A stretch of DNA of 64,000 bases from Theocolax elegans. Lineage: Eukaryota; Arthropoda; Insecta; Hymenoptera; Cerocephalidae. The stretch lies in the NCBI GenBank assembly GCA_026168455.1, contig CM047426.1, positions 32,671,058 through 32,735,057 of the forward strand. Reading direction: 5' to 3'. Position numbers and translations under genes: made by a program. The first letter of the stretch is position 1. Every line of letters begins with the position of its first letter. A model generated the notes under the pieces. That model saw only the letters and a list, made by a program, of their open reading frames with translations. It did not search any database and was not told the origin of the DNA. This document shows positions 25,081 to 38,100 of the stretch, in pieces.

Positions 25081-25620
25081 AGCGAATAAGAAAAAAGGCA
25101 AGAAACCAGTATAGGAGGAGAGGAAAGAAACGGAAAGAAAGGAAAAGGAGAGAAGAATAGTCGTAGGTAGCCGAAGCGAGACTGCGAAGAGACGCGGTCG
25201 GTAACGAGGAGACGAGGCTGGTCGAAGAGGTGCAGGAGGAAGTGGGGTGGGGTGGGGGGGGGGGGGGGGGGGAAGAACAAGTTGTAAAGCGAGACGACAG
25301 TTATTATTATTCGAGCACGGGTTGTACGTGCACGCGTGTGTTAAAGCCAAACCGTGGGCCCTCGCGAGTATAAACCAGTTTTGTTGCGCTCGCATTGTGT
25401 CGCCGCCGTCGAAAGGTGCCAACCGTGTCCGCGATACGGTGTCGCGCGCGGCTTTGCGACAGGTGGTATTGCTGGTGTGAGAAAAGCGCACGATTCTATA
25501 TCCATCGAAGAATGAATAAATTGAGTAACATCTACTGCGACTGACCGTTCCAATTGGATGGGTGGGCTCAGGTGCAAAAGAGTGAACAGATCTTGCATGC
25601 TACTGATGCTTTCATCTCTT
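25081..25620. promoter_or_regulatory. CpG island with a long G-tract
   Basis: A GC-rich island that begins purine-rich (25081-25250), passes through an almost unbroken run of about 20 G at 25253-25272, and continues with high CpG to about 25480. The G-run could form a quadruplex. Reading frames across it give only Pro/Gly-rich artefacts. Possible promoter or enhancer. Confidence 0.35.
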
Positions 25621-27300
25621 TTTTCATACCATACGTATACCTATGTGGTTCTTACGTAATTATTACATCTCGTCTAGTCTAGATGCAGATTCTGAAAAGG
25701 GTATCTATCATGAATGGTTAACTAATTTGCATATTATCGTTTCATATTATGTATTCTTATTATTTTGTTACGTCTAAATTAGCTAATTTTTGTTGACAGT
25801 TTGTTCTATTTATTAAGTACATTCTATAATTATCCAATTATTAATAAATGATATAGTTAACTTTACATACCGTAGCTATTAACAAATGTTATCTCCTAAC
25901 CTCAGTAAATGAACCAGCTTGTATACTTACATTATAATACATATGTACACCTGAATAATAAAACACTACGTGTTTATATCGCGATATATATCAATCTCAA
26001 TCCATATAATTAAAAGAAAACGCCAATTAAAGTACAATTTTTAAATCTTCGTAAAATATATTAGTCATATATGCAAAAGAGCGTATATTCGTAACATGTT
26101 TTCCCATTCGTTTTTACGTAAAACCGTTGAAATCAAAAGTTTGTTCGATATTCTACAGTGAGATTACAATATATACAACTCGTGCACACACGCGCGCGTA
26201 AAATTTGCTGTTATACTAAATAGAAGTCGTTCAATCGGGCCACAAGAGAGAGGACAATTTATTAAAGGCTCGGAATACAGTCTCGTTTCCGAGTGATTCA
26301 AACAAATAAACGGTGATGCCGGGACGCTGTGTGACAATTATTTGAATGAGGGACTTCGTTACCTCCTCTTTTCCCTCTCTCTGCTTGGTCCGTCTGCTTT
26401 TCTGTCTCGACGTCTGTCTGATTCGCTTTTTCTCTTTTCTTCCATGTTTACTTCGCATGTGTCTATATACCTATATATACATATATATCAATTTATACTA
26501 TTCACACTAGATAATTCAATAGAATTTTAACGCTTTCAATGAAGTTATTAACGAAATATTTTTTTTAACACGTATACTATTAAATTATAATGAAAATGTG
26601 TCAAAATTTATTTATTTATATCAAGTTATACTTGCATTTTTTATTATTATGTCAAAATATGTAAGTGGTGATCACACCACGTGAATTGAATTACTTTTGA
26701 TTAATTAATAATATATACGTTTCGATATGTTGAATGTATATATTATCGCTTATTTATGAGTAAATTTGAAACGATCCAAAATACATAATTCCATTATAAA
26801 TTGAAATAAACCGATCCAAATATATGATCGCATGCCCAAAGCTGTTAGGGATATATTACAATAATAATTGGTTAAATTGTATATTAATTTTCACTGATTG
26901 TCATAAATTTTTGTGAACGGTAATCTAAATGTCAGAGGTATGCAAAATGTGCGTTTGCATATTAATGACTTTTCATCTAAGATTTCTAACGAATTAACGA
27001 TATAATGATATATATATACCAAAAAATTATTAAATTGTCTTATATACTCGGTTGAAAATGTGTGCATACAATTTTCAATTAAATTGTCGGATTACATATT
27101 TACCAATTACGTGTTCTATTTGTATATAAATATTATAAACAAAAGATAGATCTACATACATTTATATAGGGGATACTAAGTCTTTTGGCTGTATAAGGAA
27201 ACTCGGTCTGTATGAAAGGACGCTCCTGTAAATTGAACCACAAACAATCAGCGTCGTTTAATACCGCACTCCGGATCCCATATATGTGTACTAATAATTT
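25621..27300. other. AT-rich stretch
   Basis: Mostly AT-rich with TA runs, and one CT-rich patch at about 26365-26445. Nothing coding recognised. Confidence 0.4.
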
Positions 27301-28320
27301 TGTAGCACTGCCTACCGGCATCTCCCTTTTGCGTCCGCGACGAGCCAACAAAGACCGAGTTAGTTGGAGAGACAGAGAGACAGAGGCAGCGAGAGAGAGA
27401 GAGAGGGGGAGGGGAGGGAAGGGAGAGAGAGAGAGAGAGAGAGAGAGGATAAAGACCACGTGACCAGGGGCGGGGGTGGTACCGCTTGTTCTCTCTCTCT
27501 CTTTTCCCTAGCGCGTAGAAGAGAGAAAGGGAGAGAGCGGGACATTTCGCATGCTCAGAACGCCACAGGCTGCAGCAGCAGCATCAGTCGAGCGTCGAGT
27601 GTATGTGCCGGGAGTCGGTTGTGCGGGAGAAAGATATACCGATATATACGATACACTATATATACCTTCGTATATGCATTTACTTTTTATTGCAATTATT
27701 AGTTTTATTGTACATATAGGTACTTGTAAACGAGATAATTCGAATTTTTCGTTAAGTGGTTACAACAATCATGTGAATTGTGTGTATGTACCTACATTAG
27801 ATGGGAAAAAATAAGCGTGCATGATGATCCGGCGAGCGCGGAAGGTGCGAGGAAAGTGAGGTATCGCGCGGTTAAAGGCGCTTCCTCCTTCTCCTTGCTC
27901 GTACTAGGTAGTTACTATTAATTCTACCACCGCCGCTGCCGCACCACCACCACTACCACAACTGCTGTCGCTACTACCACTGCTGCTACTACAGTAAATA
28001 TACGAATACGGGTGTATAGGTGTATATATATATATGTATATGTATATATATATTCCCACATAATCTCGACAGTAGCGATAAGAGGAAGAAGAAGCCTCGG
28101 CAAGGCGATGTACAGGTGCGGGAGGGATCCTTTCTCTTATCGATGACAAGACCCCGGCGTCGTGATTCTCAATCTACTTGGACGCCGGGACTTTTCGCGC
28201 CCTACAACTTTTCGATCGTGCGTAAGGTTCGAGTGTTGTAGCGCCCGAGCGACGCGCGACGAACTCTCTGCCCACGGGAATACGCGAGACAGAAGGTTAG
28301 TGCTAAATCTATACGACTCT
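27301..28320 (+). promoter_or_regulatory. Large GA-repeat / CpG island, candidate distal eya promoter and first exon
   Basis: The largest CpG-rich island in the desert. It contains (GA)n runs at 27366-27450, a CAG/GCA-rich patch near 27570, a (CCA/GCC)n patch at 27925-27985, and a (TA)n tract at 28023-28053. The section 28200-28295 ends at AGAAGGTTAGTG, a usable donor (GTTAGT at 28296), after which sequence is AT-rich again. A non-coding first exon spliced to the eya acceptor at 35177-35178 would fit. This is inference from composition and splice consensus. Confidence 0.35.
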
Positions 28321-31300
28321 ATCTACATATCCTTTCAAACGTCTCCTTTTCTCAATGAGTTTTTACGACACAGGTGTCGCTCCCTGCTTCGTTCGGTACT
28401 ACGACTATTTTATATACAACTTAAATGTTTATTGCATTACTCTAACTTCGGTTGCAAATTGTATATACCTGTACTTTATTATTTTTTACCTATTACTTAT
28501 ATATCCTATTTTCAAAGTACCTGGTACGAGCTGATATTTACGATCTAAGGTACGGCCATTCAATTTTTATATTTAATGCTTTATATTACAATCGATTGAT
28601 TTTCGATCTTCTTCAATATTTGTTTATATATTATACATATTTTATGAAGCTTATACTCGGGATGCATGATTATACAAAAGGCAGTCATGATAATTTGATT
28701 TATTTATTCATTAATATTAAGTAGGATTAATCAAAAGTAAATATATTTAACTGAATATACATTGATTAGGATTAAGCACATTTATATTTGAAATATATTA
28801 TTTTTAATCTACTAGGTTATTCATACACGCACAAGTACATATATATTTATATATTTAATATAGATGAATTATAAACTTAATTATCATGACTGAGTTATGT
28901 ATAAACATGCGTTCCAGGGAACGCGTCATAAATTCTCTTATACGATTGTGCTAACTGAATAAACTTCTTGATAATATGCCTGTAACAGTGCCACCCTTGA
29001 ATAAGCTCATTGGGTTCCTGCGAACGTGGGACTTTACGTCATTGTTTGTTTACGTCTTCTTAGAATGACTGCTTTTTTATTATGTTGAACGTGATTCGCG
29101 TTAAAATAGTTAAGCGTATATTATTTTTGTTAAAATACATCCAACTTTTCTATCGTACATAAATATAATCTATAACCCCGATATAGGACATATCCCCGAT
29201 ATACATATATATTAGGTAGTTGATTCACAACCAAAAGTGGTTTTTAAATAAAGTTGTCAAAGTACGAAAGGGTATATTTTTTTTGCCCGGAAAGTCAACA
29301 ATGGCCTATCGTGGCGAGGGTGGACCGGTAAATTCTGAACGGTACATCTGTTTGGCATGCGTGGGCCACACGAATCCCTGGAGAAAGTTTTGTCAAGGTC
29401 GGAAGTATAGAAAAATGCGCGCGCGCGCTGCTGTGTGGAGAGAAAAGCGTCGTTGATATTTCGCGAAGGTGTCAAGACGTATGAGAGTAGTAGTTGCTAT
29501 CGCCCAAGCGATCGATAAAAAAATTATCTCTCACTCGAATCGATTTTTACGAAAAGAAATATTTAGTTTACGGATCACGAAAGGGTTGTGTAATCAAAGT
29601 TATATTTCGTAGCTTATATATAATTATCAATGAAAATTTGGTAATTCATTAAAAATATATAATTCAAAAATGATATACAAAGAGATTTTTTGAATATAAT
29701 ATAAGAAATGGAATATGATATATTTAGGTATGTAAATTTGGCTTCTCGTTATTTGGATACCCAATATGCTCAACGGCTTTCTCTTTGATTGGTGTGTTGT
29801 ATATATTTCTATAATCAACCGATTGAGTTCAGTAGAACTAATTAATTTTATTATATGAAATTAACGTACGGCTTACGAATTTTATCCACGCATCGTTTTC
29901 AAATTTAAATACAAATTAATTTTTAGCTTTTAAACGTACAATTGAATAACTTGAATGCAAATCTACATTATAAATACTACAGTAGTCTCTAGAAACAGGA
30001 TAGTTAAAATTTTATTGGTTGGAATACACATATTGAAAAAGAAAATAACGTTGAATAGTACAAGTTATACAGAGACATCATAGACACCGGTTGTGCGTAA
30101 TGTAAATATACGTATAAATTGTACCTTGAACGCGTGCAACCATTTAACGCGCTTGGACTTGTGCATCTAATTCGACTCGTTAGCGGTTAATGTATTTTAA
30201 TTGGCCAAGCGCAACATTCGTTAGCTCGTTCAAGGTACCCCCGGGATGCTTTAATGGATGGATTTCCCAAGATCAACGCGCGATGTACGTGTGGCTTCTC
30301 GCACTCCCGTGCAGCTTTATCTTACTCGCAAAACAGCATAATCCGATTAAAAGCCTATATATATACATATACCATTTGTTCTTACTGCTTCCTGTCAAGA
30401 GATTATGTTCGTGTACACTTTTTTACTCCTATATACCGCTTGCTTTCCTTGTTAAGTACGAAAAGTTTTATCGCTCAAGTTACCTGTACACTTTCATATA
30501 AGTATTAAGTATTTTTCTATACATCTAAAACAGTTATCGTTTAATCGTTAACAACTACAAAGTATAATCGCCTCGTGTAATAATATTAGCAAAAGGAAAC
30601 AACGAACTTATTGCAAAATGAAAAATATTAAACTTTAAATATTATATAAATATTATATACTTTATAATGTTTACTAATTGTTTACAATTACACTGAGAGA
30701 GCGTTGCATTTATATGTAAAAATTAAATAAACTGCTATATAAGTGGAACTTGAACATATGATATTATTTTGGTGTAATTACAAAATGCTTAATTAAATTG
30801 ATTTTAATTAGAAATGTGATCAGGGTGAATGTATGCAGTTCAAGAATCACCAAGTGTTTTAAAAAAAATTTTATTTTCATTGTAATGCATATAGGGATAA
30901 GTATTTATACAAGTGAAAATTTAATACTAGGGAATAAATATCCATATTACTGAATATAATACTCATTTTAATTATATTTCAATCATTGAAAAGTTTGAAT
31001 TAAAGAAAACAATATTGGTACATGTACGTGCTTTTTCAATAACATTCGAGATTTTTAGATATTATTATTCTGCCTATATATATAAATATATATATATATA
31101 TGCACACAAAATGGAACTATACCAAAAATATATTAATTCTAGATAATTTTTTTATTAATGTAGCCCGTTTTATTTTTGACTTGCTTATATACATTAATCA
31201 TAAAAATGTTTATAATGTATATAGATACGATCCGTCAACTTTTGGCCACTTAATATAAATGTATATAAACTTTAAAGTTTTTTATCTACCTAAAAATTCA

Positions 31301-33525
31301 ATGTACAGAAACCAATTAGGTAAGTTTATTGTGGTAGTTTTCAAACTATTAAAATCAATTGTATTAATACTAATGTTTTACACGTTTTAATGTGCAGTAA
31401 ACAAATTATACAAAATCATTTTTACAACCCTATATGTAATTTAATGACTAGTTTTGAAAAATAAAGCGGTGATATAGTTTCCAGCTTATTTTAAGAGATT
31501 TCGGCTGCTGTTTTTTAAATTTTTATAAATTAATTTTTACTAAAATGGCAGTTATTCGATAATTTTTTTATTTACATCCCAATAATTTGATAACGTTAAT
31601 GGATTGTAAAAATTGAAAAATTTCATTCAATTTCTAAGTTATATTTATATTGTTTGAGAAAAAATTTTCTTTAAAAAAAATTTTTTCCTGTAGTATTTTT
31701 GTGCATACATTTTCAAGAAATCCAGATGTGAAAAAAAATTTATGAAAAAACTGCCATAACTTTCGTAAAAATTAAGTTACAAAAATTAAGAAAATAATGT
31801 AATCGAATTAAGCTCTGAACAAAAACTACAAATTACCGCTAGAAATTTTATCAACACTTCATTTTTTAGAATACGGTATTAAATTACACAGAGGTGTCTA
31901 AAAATGATTTATTATAATTTGTTAATTGCATGCACATTATTACATTAGTATTAATTTACAATTAACCTGAAGAGATTAAATAAGTGATTAGAATATAAGA
32001 TTTAAATATTATACCCGACTGGATACAGAACTTTAAAGTTTACCTTTATTATTACATTAGATGGCAAAAAGTTAATGGATGGGAGTGTGCATATATGCGA
32101 CAATTGAAGATTACAATTTATAAATAATTATAAATAAAATTATAAAAAACATGATAAAAAAAAGCAATAAATAAGTGTACTTGAGCGAAAATAAAAAATG
32201 TGTCTTTTCGAACTGATATATGTTAAGTGATGGCATGTGGTGGTATATATTAACACGCGTCGAATGCAGACAGTTTGTTGTAAATCTCGTGTGATGTCCT
32301 GGAATGAAAAGCGTAATCGGTGTAGGTATACGCAGCGCGCGATTCTCGGTTTTTATCCGACGTTTCGCTTACGCTGCGGCGGGCAGATGGTTGAGAGACT
32401 GCAGGCGAAAGCGAGTTCCCGCGACGATAAAGTGGAAGCATGCTTTGTTTGGATTAGGTTTGCTAATTATTATCTCATAACCGTCACATTCTTTTTCTTC
32501 TCTCTCTCTCTCTCTCCCTCATACACTTTGTCTCTTCTCGTGGAACTATACCAAGTTACTTATAGAATTTGATTACAATTTTTTATACGCAGTACACGAC
32601 GTTGCATTAAGCCATTTTACGAATATAGTTTACTTATAATTAAAATATACGCTATGAAAGTACTTTGAAATTATTTGCAACATTTAAAATGAATATTTTT
32701 GTAATAAATGGAATTCAAGGCATACCTATGAAAATCGGTATAAAATATTAAAAAAACGTGTCGATTACAGTAAACCTTGTACACGTATTTTTGTAAAAAA
32801 ATCGTATTCTTTATATCTCTTAGATAAAAACTGCATTCCCTTGTAAATATTACCTAAATTATTTAATATGCGGTAGACAATAGTTATTAATCTTCGACGG
32901 GACTCGAAGTTTCGCGAGTCATACGTGCCTGGCAGCGTGGTATAAAATATATATATAGGTATAAAGACATGAAAAAGAACCTACAACCGCGAGAAAAAGA
33001 GGGAACGAAGGGCGGAGCGCGGTTCCTCGCGCTTCCTCGCGCGGCTGACAAGATAGTGACTTGGCAACGGGCCGTCGGCGCCGTGAGGCCCTCGATTGGC
33101 TACAGGCACGCACGCCTACTCATGCCTTTTCTCCACCTACCGGCAACCGCAATTGGCAGACGGCGTAATTGTCGGGCCTGAGTCCGCGTATCACGGATAT
33201 CTACCTGGACTTATTACTTTCATAGTATTTTCAATCTTATTCTACTATAAATGCGATCTACAATTCGTTTATCTTTTTCAAAATTATAAGTTAAAAAACG
33301 AGAATTAATTATTCGTTTCAATTTTATAATTTTTTAGTACATTTTTGTGATAATATGTTACATTTTCTATCACCCTCTATATGTAGGTTTTTGGAAAATT
33401 AATAAGACGTGATTCCATTGACTATTTATGTATATACAATATATTATCCATATATACAGCTACATATATTTAAAGAGATTTTTAATTTTTTTATATCTGT
33501 TCTGGCTTTTCGAATATGATTATAT

Positions 33526-33557
<32 letters not shown>

Positions 33558-33677
33558 TAAGCGCATTTATGATTCCATTACAATAATTGTGTTGATTTCA
33601 GTAAAAATAAAGATAAAAATGAGTATCGGTTCTAAGATCAGTGTAATTTGTAAATGTTTAAAAATATATATATATAT
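28321..33677. other. AT-rich sequence with three minor CpG patches
   Basis: No gene recognised. CpG-rich patches lie at about 29285-29520 (with a GC-alternating run near 29418), 32255-32440 (followed by a CT run at 32502-32520) and 32895-33185. A (TA)n tract lies at about 33530-33558. The patches may be regulatory elements of eya. Confidence 0.35.
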
Positions 33678-34674
33678 GGGATATTCCACACGAAGTGGTC
33701 CGATCAAAATTTTAAAATGCACCAAATTTTGGATCCACATTGCAAATGTTTTTCAGAATACAGAAAAAAATTTTTAGGTACTCGAATATATTTGCTCAAA
33801 AGTTATTCTAACCTCAAAAAGTGGATTTTTCCAAGTTTTTTTCAATACTAGCTGGGTTTACCACTATTTAACTCAAAATCTATCAACTTTTACTATACAA
33901 CATTATATGTAACATTCGTTGCTAATTGTGTCTGGAATTTATTCTTCTGGGTTAGAATTTCTAATCTCAAGGTTAATGTTACATAATGTTACATGTCAAT
34001 ATTCAACTTAAAAAAAGTGCAAGTGCGCCACAATTGATTTTTTTATTCAAAAGTCTAAAAGAAAGCTTGAAGCAATACCTTTCAAATGGTCTGTAGCATT
34101 TTTATGGCCTTCAATTCTGTAAAAAGTTATGATAATTTAAAAAAACACGAAAATTTTTTAAAAATTTAAATGGGAATTACCATGTTAATTTTTGTGAATC
34201 TTTTCTCTTTCTTTACATTATCATAACTTTTTACAGAATTGAAGGCCATAAAAATGCTACAGACCAATTGAAAGGTATTGCTCCAAGCTTTCTTTTAAAC
34301 TTTTGGATAAAAAAATCAATTGTGGCGCACTTGCACTTTTTTTGAGTTGAATATTGACATGTAGTTTATATAACATTCACCTTGAAATTAGAAATTCTAA
34401 CCTAGAAGAATAAATTCTAGACACAATTAGCAACGAATGTTACATATAATGTTCTATAGTAAAAGTTGATAGATTTTGAGTTAAATGGCGGTGAATCCAG
34501 CTGGTGTGGAAAAAAACTTGGAAAAATTCGCTTTTTGAAGTTAGAATATCTTATGAGCAAATAAATTCCAGTATCTAAAAATTTTTTTCGGTATTCTGAG
34601 AAATATTTGCAATGTGTACCCAAAATTTGGTGCATTTTAAAATTTTGATCGGACCACTTCGTGTGGAATACCCC
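33678..34674. mobile_element. 1-kb foldback element, two ~490-bp inverted arms
   Basis: GGGATATTCCACACGAAG at 33678 is mirrored at 34656-34674. The arms stay strongly complementary almost to the centre at about 34170, where a short A/T-rich loop separates them. Flanks on both sides are (TA)-rich (ATATATG and CATATA), suggesting insertion into a TA-rich target. No transposase frame: a non-autonomous foldback or MITE-like element. High arm identity suggests a fairly recent origin. It is not obviously related to the AGGAGA elements. Confidence 0.85.
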
Positions 34675-35178
34675 ATATACATACAAATATTCAAGTAAAT
34701 TTAATAAATTATAGATGTTTAATAATGAATAATTAATAATTAATATTTTGCAGATTATATTTACAATTTAACGTAATGTTGACGGTTTAAAATTAAAAGA
34801 ATTGCAATGTACAATTTATTGTAATGTATTTTGCATTAACGTAATTTAATCTCATTATTTTAGTATATTCCGTGATAAAAGCATTTCATTATATAATAAA
34901 AAACTTTATAAAATCAGACGTTATTTCGTTTAATTTAATTAAAATTTTTCGCATATAGACATCAAATTTTATACCACACATGATTAATGTTATAGTTTGT
35001 ATAATAAATTAAATGATTTGTGGCAATATATAATTTAAAATGAAAGAATATATTATTATCTAGCTATTTGCAATTATAAAATATGAGGATTAACACGTGT
35101 GTGACGTGCATATAATTGTAGCTGATAAGTCTATTTTTAAAATTGAGTTGTGTATTGAGATATTGTTTTGACTTTCAG
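34675..35178. other. AT-rich sequence upstream of the first eya coding exon
   Basis: AT-rich with a pyrimidine-rich acceptor (TTGACTTTCAG ending at 35178). Probably the 3' end of a long 5' intron of eya. Confidence 0.5.
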
Positions 35179-35188
35179 GAGGAGTGAT

Positions 35189-38100
35189 ATGTTAACCGAA
35201 GACAATGACCCGACGAAACCGGCAGGGGTTTTAGACAATGCTGGTAACGTGTCTTCGTCAACGGAGGCCTCGATACAGCACCCTCGCAGTGCAAACAATG
35301 GTAGATAACGGCATTGGCGTAGCTACTTCCTGCTTCTTCCTTTCACTCACCATACCTTATAATTAATCAATATTTTATATTATAACAATAATTGTATTTT
35401 TTTCCAATTTATTTGTAGTTAATGAAATAATCTAGTTTTATTAAATTTTATCACTTCTTTAGTCATTTTACTATTTAATGTAATGTTGAAGGTTATTACG
35501 TATTAAACAACTATTATACTTGTCCAAAAATTAGTTTTTTAATTGTAGTAAGATGATAAAGTAATAATTTACTTAAATGTGAATATACTTTAAATTATGC
35601 ATTATTATTACATTATTATTACATTTTTTATGCTATGGACCCCCTCTGGGGTGTTCCTTAGCAAAAGTCTGAAGTGATTTTTAGTGTTATAATTTATTAA
35701 TAGCTTTGTCAGTTATTGAATTTTTGTAAATTTTATTAAGATCACTGTGTTACACCATGATTCTTTTTTAACTTAACATGACTTATTGCCTTGAAAAGGG
35801 ATGTAATAAATAAAACATCCGAAACGTCGGCAAAAAGATTGTTTTGTCACAGTATAAATTGTTCGTGGTGATCAATAAATTCTCCATCTCATTATCATTA
35901 CTTTAAATTATGATTTACAGCAAATTATTAGATTTTCAACAACATAATAATATGAATTAAATATTTTTTAATTTTGATAATGTAAGATATGTTAGGTATA
36001 ATATAAAAACTAAAAAAATGTTTTACTTTTTATACTTTTATTTGGTGTTATCCGAGTTAGTACCTTTTAACCGAAATTTATATATTTATCATTACTGACC
36101 GACATCTCAACACATACAATTAATGTGAGATGGACACTGAGTGCATACTATTTGAATTCAATTTAATCCGAATATGTTGTTTATTGTATAATTCAAGTTT
36201 ACTTATCTTAATTTGACTTGTTCAAATACTTAATTAATTTTAATAATTTGGTTCGCGCATGTTAAAATAAATATTTAATTAATACAATATTTTTTAGAAG
36301 CAGAAGTTAAGAATGAAGTGCAAGACTGCCCAGAGTCGGATAGCGTGCCAGGAGGTGAATTGTATATTGACGAGAACGCCGAAGAAAAAGATCAAGATTA
36401 TCCAGACTCGATGGAGAAGGCGGACTACAGTTCCCTTTACGGTCCTAATCCATTCTATACTAGGTGACTATTTTCGTTTATCTTTATCAACTAAAATATC
36501 ATTTTAATACTGAAATAACAGTAATTGAATAATATAATAATAATCAAATCAAAATTACAATGAAAATTAATTCGCGATTGATCGTTTAACGTTACAGCTT
36601 GTACAATTCACCGCCCTGTGGAAACACAAATGTCTCGAAGGGCTCGTCGTCCCTACAGAGTTCGTATTTAGGTTCCTATACGACGCCAAGCTCGATGACA
36701 CAGTATTCCTCTTACGCCAGCTACAATAGTAGCGCAGCAACCTTTCCGACTGTTCCACAGAACATATCTACTGCTTCACAGGTATCAGATGTTATCGCGA
36801 ATTATTACTAATAAATAAAAATATAATTTTAATATTAACATTTTAATACTATATAATGTTTGTATTTTACGAATTAATAGAAAATCGACTATGCGGCTTA
36901 CAGTACCTCGCTCTACGGAAACGACAGGGTACCTTTGCAGTATTCCGGATATTATCCAGTGCCTGGTTACCATACAGCACCAACTTCGTTTAATATTAGT
37001 AATTTAAATTTTGTTGGTAAGATTAAACAATACTTGTCTAACTTAACTTAGTTTACTAAGATTGGGTATCTATACGTGTAGAATAATTATAATAATTATT
37101 ACGCGGCTTTAACATCGTATGGATTATCGTGTACCAAGTATTGATAAAAGATGAACAAAACTGAGTATAGATTAACCCATAGAATTTTTCTGTTATACAA
37201 ATTAAACGTCTTGGCAAAAGTTAATCTCCATTCAGTCATCACAAATTTTGATTTATCTTAGTGTAGTTTAATGAAAAATATATTCTATTATACTATATTA
37301 TGTATTATGTATTATGTACAAGTTTGTACAAAAGAAAAATCAATTTTACATTATAGAGATTTATTCATTATTATTCAAGATTTCATTACAGTTATTATTT
37401 TTTGCAAATGGATTCTTTTTATAGCGATTTTAATTCAAATTCTTATAATTATAATTTATTTTGTACCGAAGTATATAATAAAAATAAATTAGAACATAGT
37501 TTACATAGAAATTACTTAATGAATTATTAATAATACGTAATTAATATTACAAAATATTATAATTAAATAAATTCGTATATTAAATAAGTATTATTAAATA
37601 GTAATTAAATGATTATCTTCTTAGATTCAACAAAATCAGCGTTGACGCTAGATACGAGTACTCACGATGCAAGTGAACTGACCGCGAGGGAAACCGCGAA
37701 CGTTGAAGGTAATGCAACATTAAAAATACAATTAAATATGAAATGGTGAATTCTTTTTTCATCAAGTGTATATGTAGTTTCTTGGAGTGAATGAAAATAT
37801 TCAGTAAAAATTATAAAATTGTGAACTTATTTCGTAAGGAGACTACACGCTAAGTAAAATTTATTATACAGAATATAAAATTTTACGACAAAAAGTTTAT
37901 AATTTTTACCTTGAATTTTCTTCTGTATTTGTTTGCTTTAATTATTCAAATTACTATACGATAACATTTTCGAATAAATTATATTCTGAAATAAATATTA
38001 TGTAGGAATGGAAATGTTTCTCTCTATATTTAAAAAAACATTATTATTGTAAATCAGTCTAGTATAAATAATAAAATTTGCACTCTGCTGCCTTCGTATA

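Noticed and set aside
24970..25598. Pro-rich 173-codon frame and neighbours
   Set aside because: Produced by translating the C-tract (reverse of the G-run) and GC-rich flanks; no domain and overlapping frames on both strands.
27133..27814. Several frames rich in Ser/Leu or Arg/Glu
   Set aside because: Translations of (GA)n/(CT)n repeats.
33589..34686. Matching small frames in the two arms of the foldback element
   Set aside because: They are the same sequence read from the inverted arms, with no protein resemblance; not genes.
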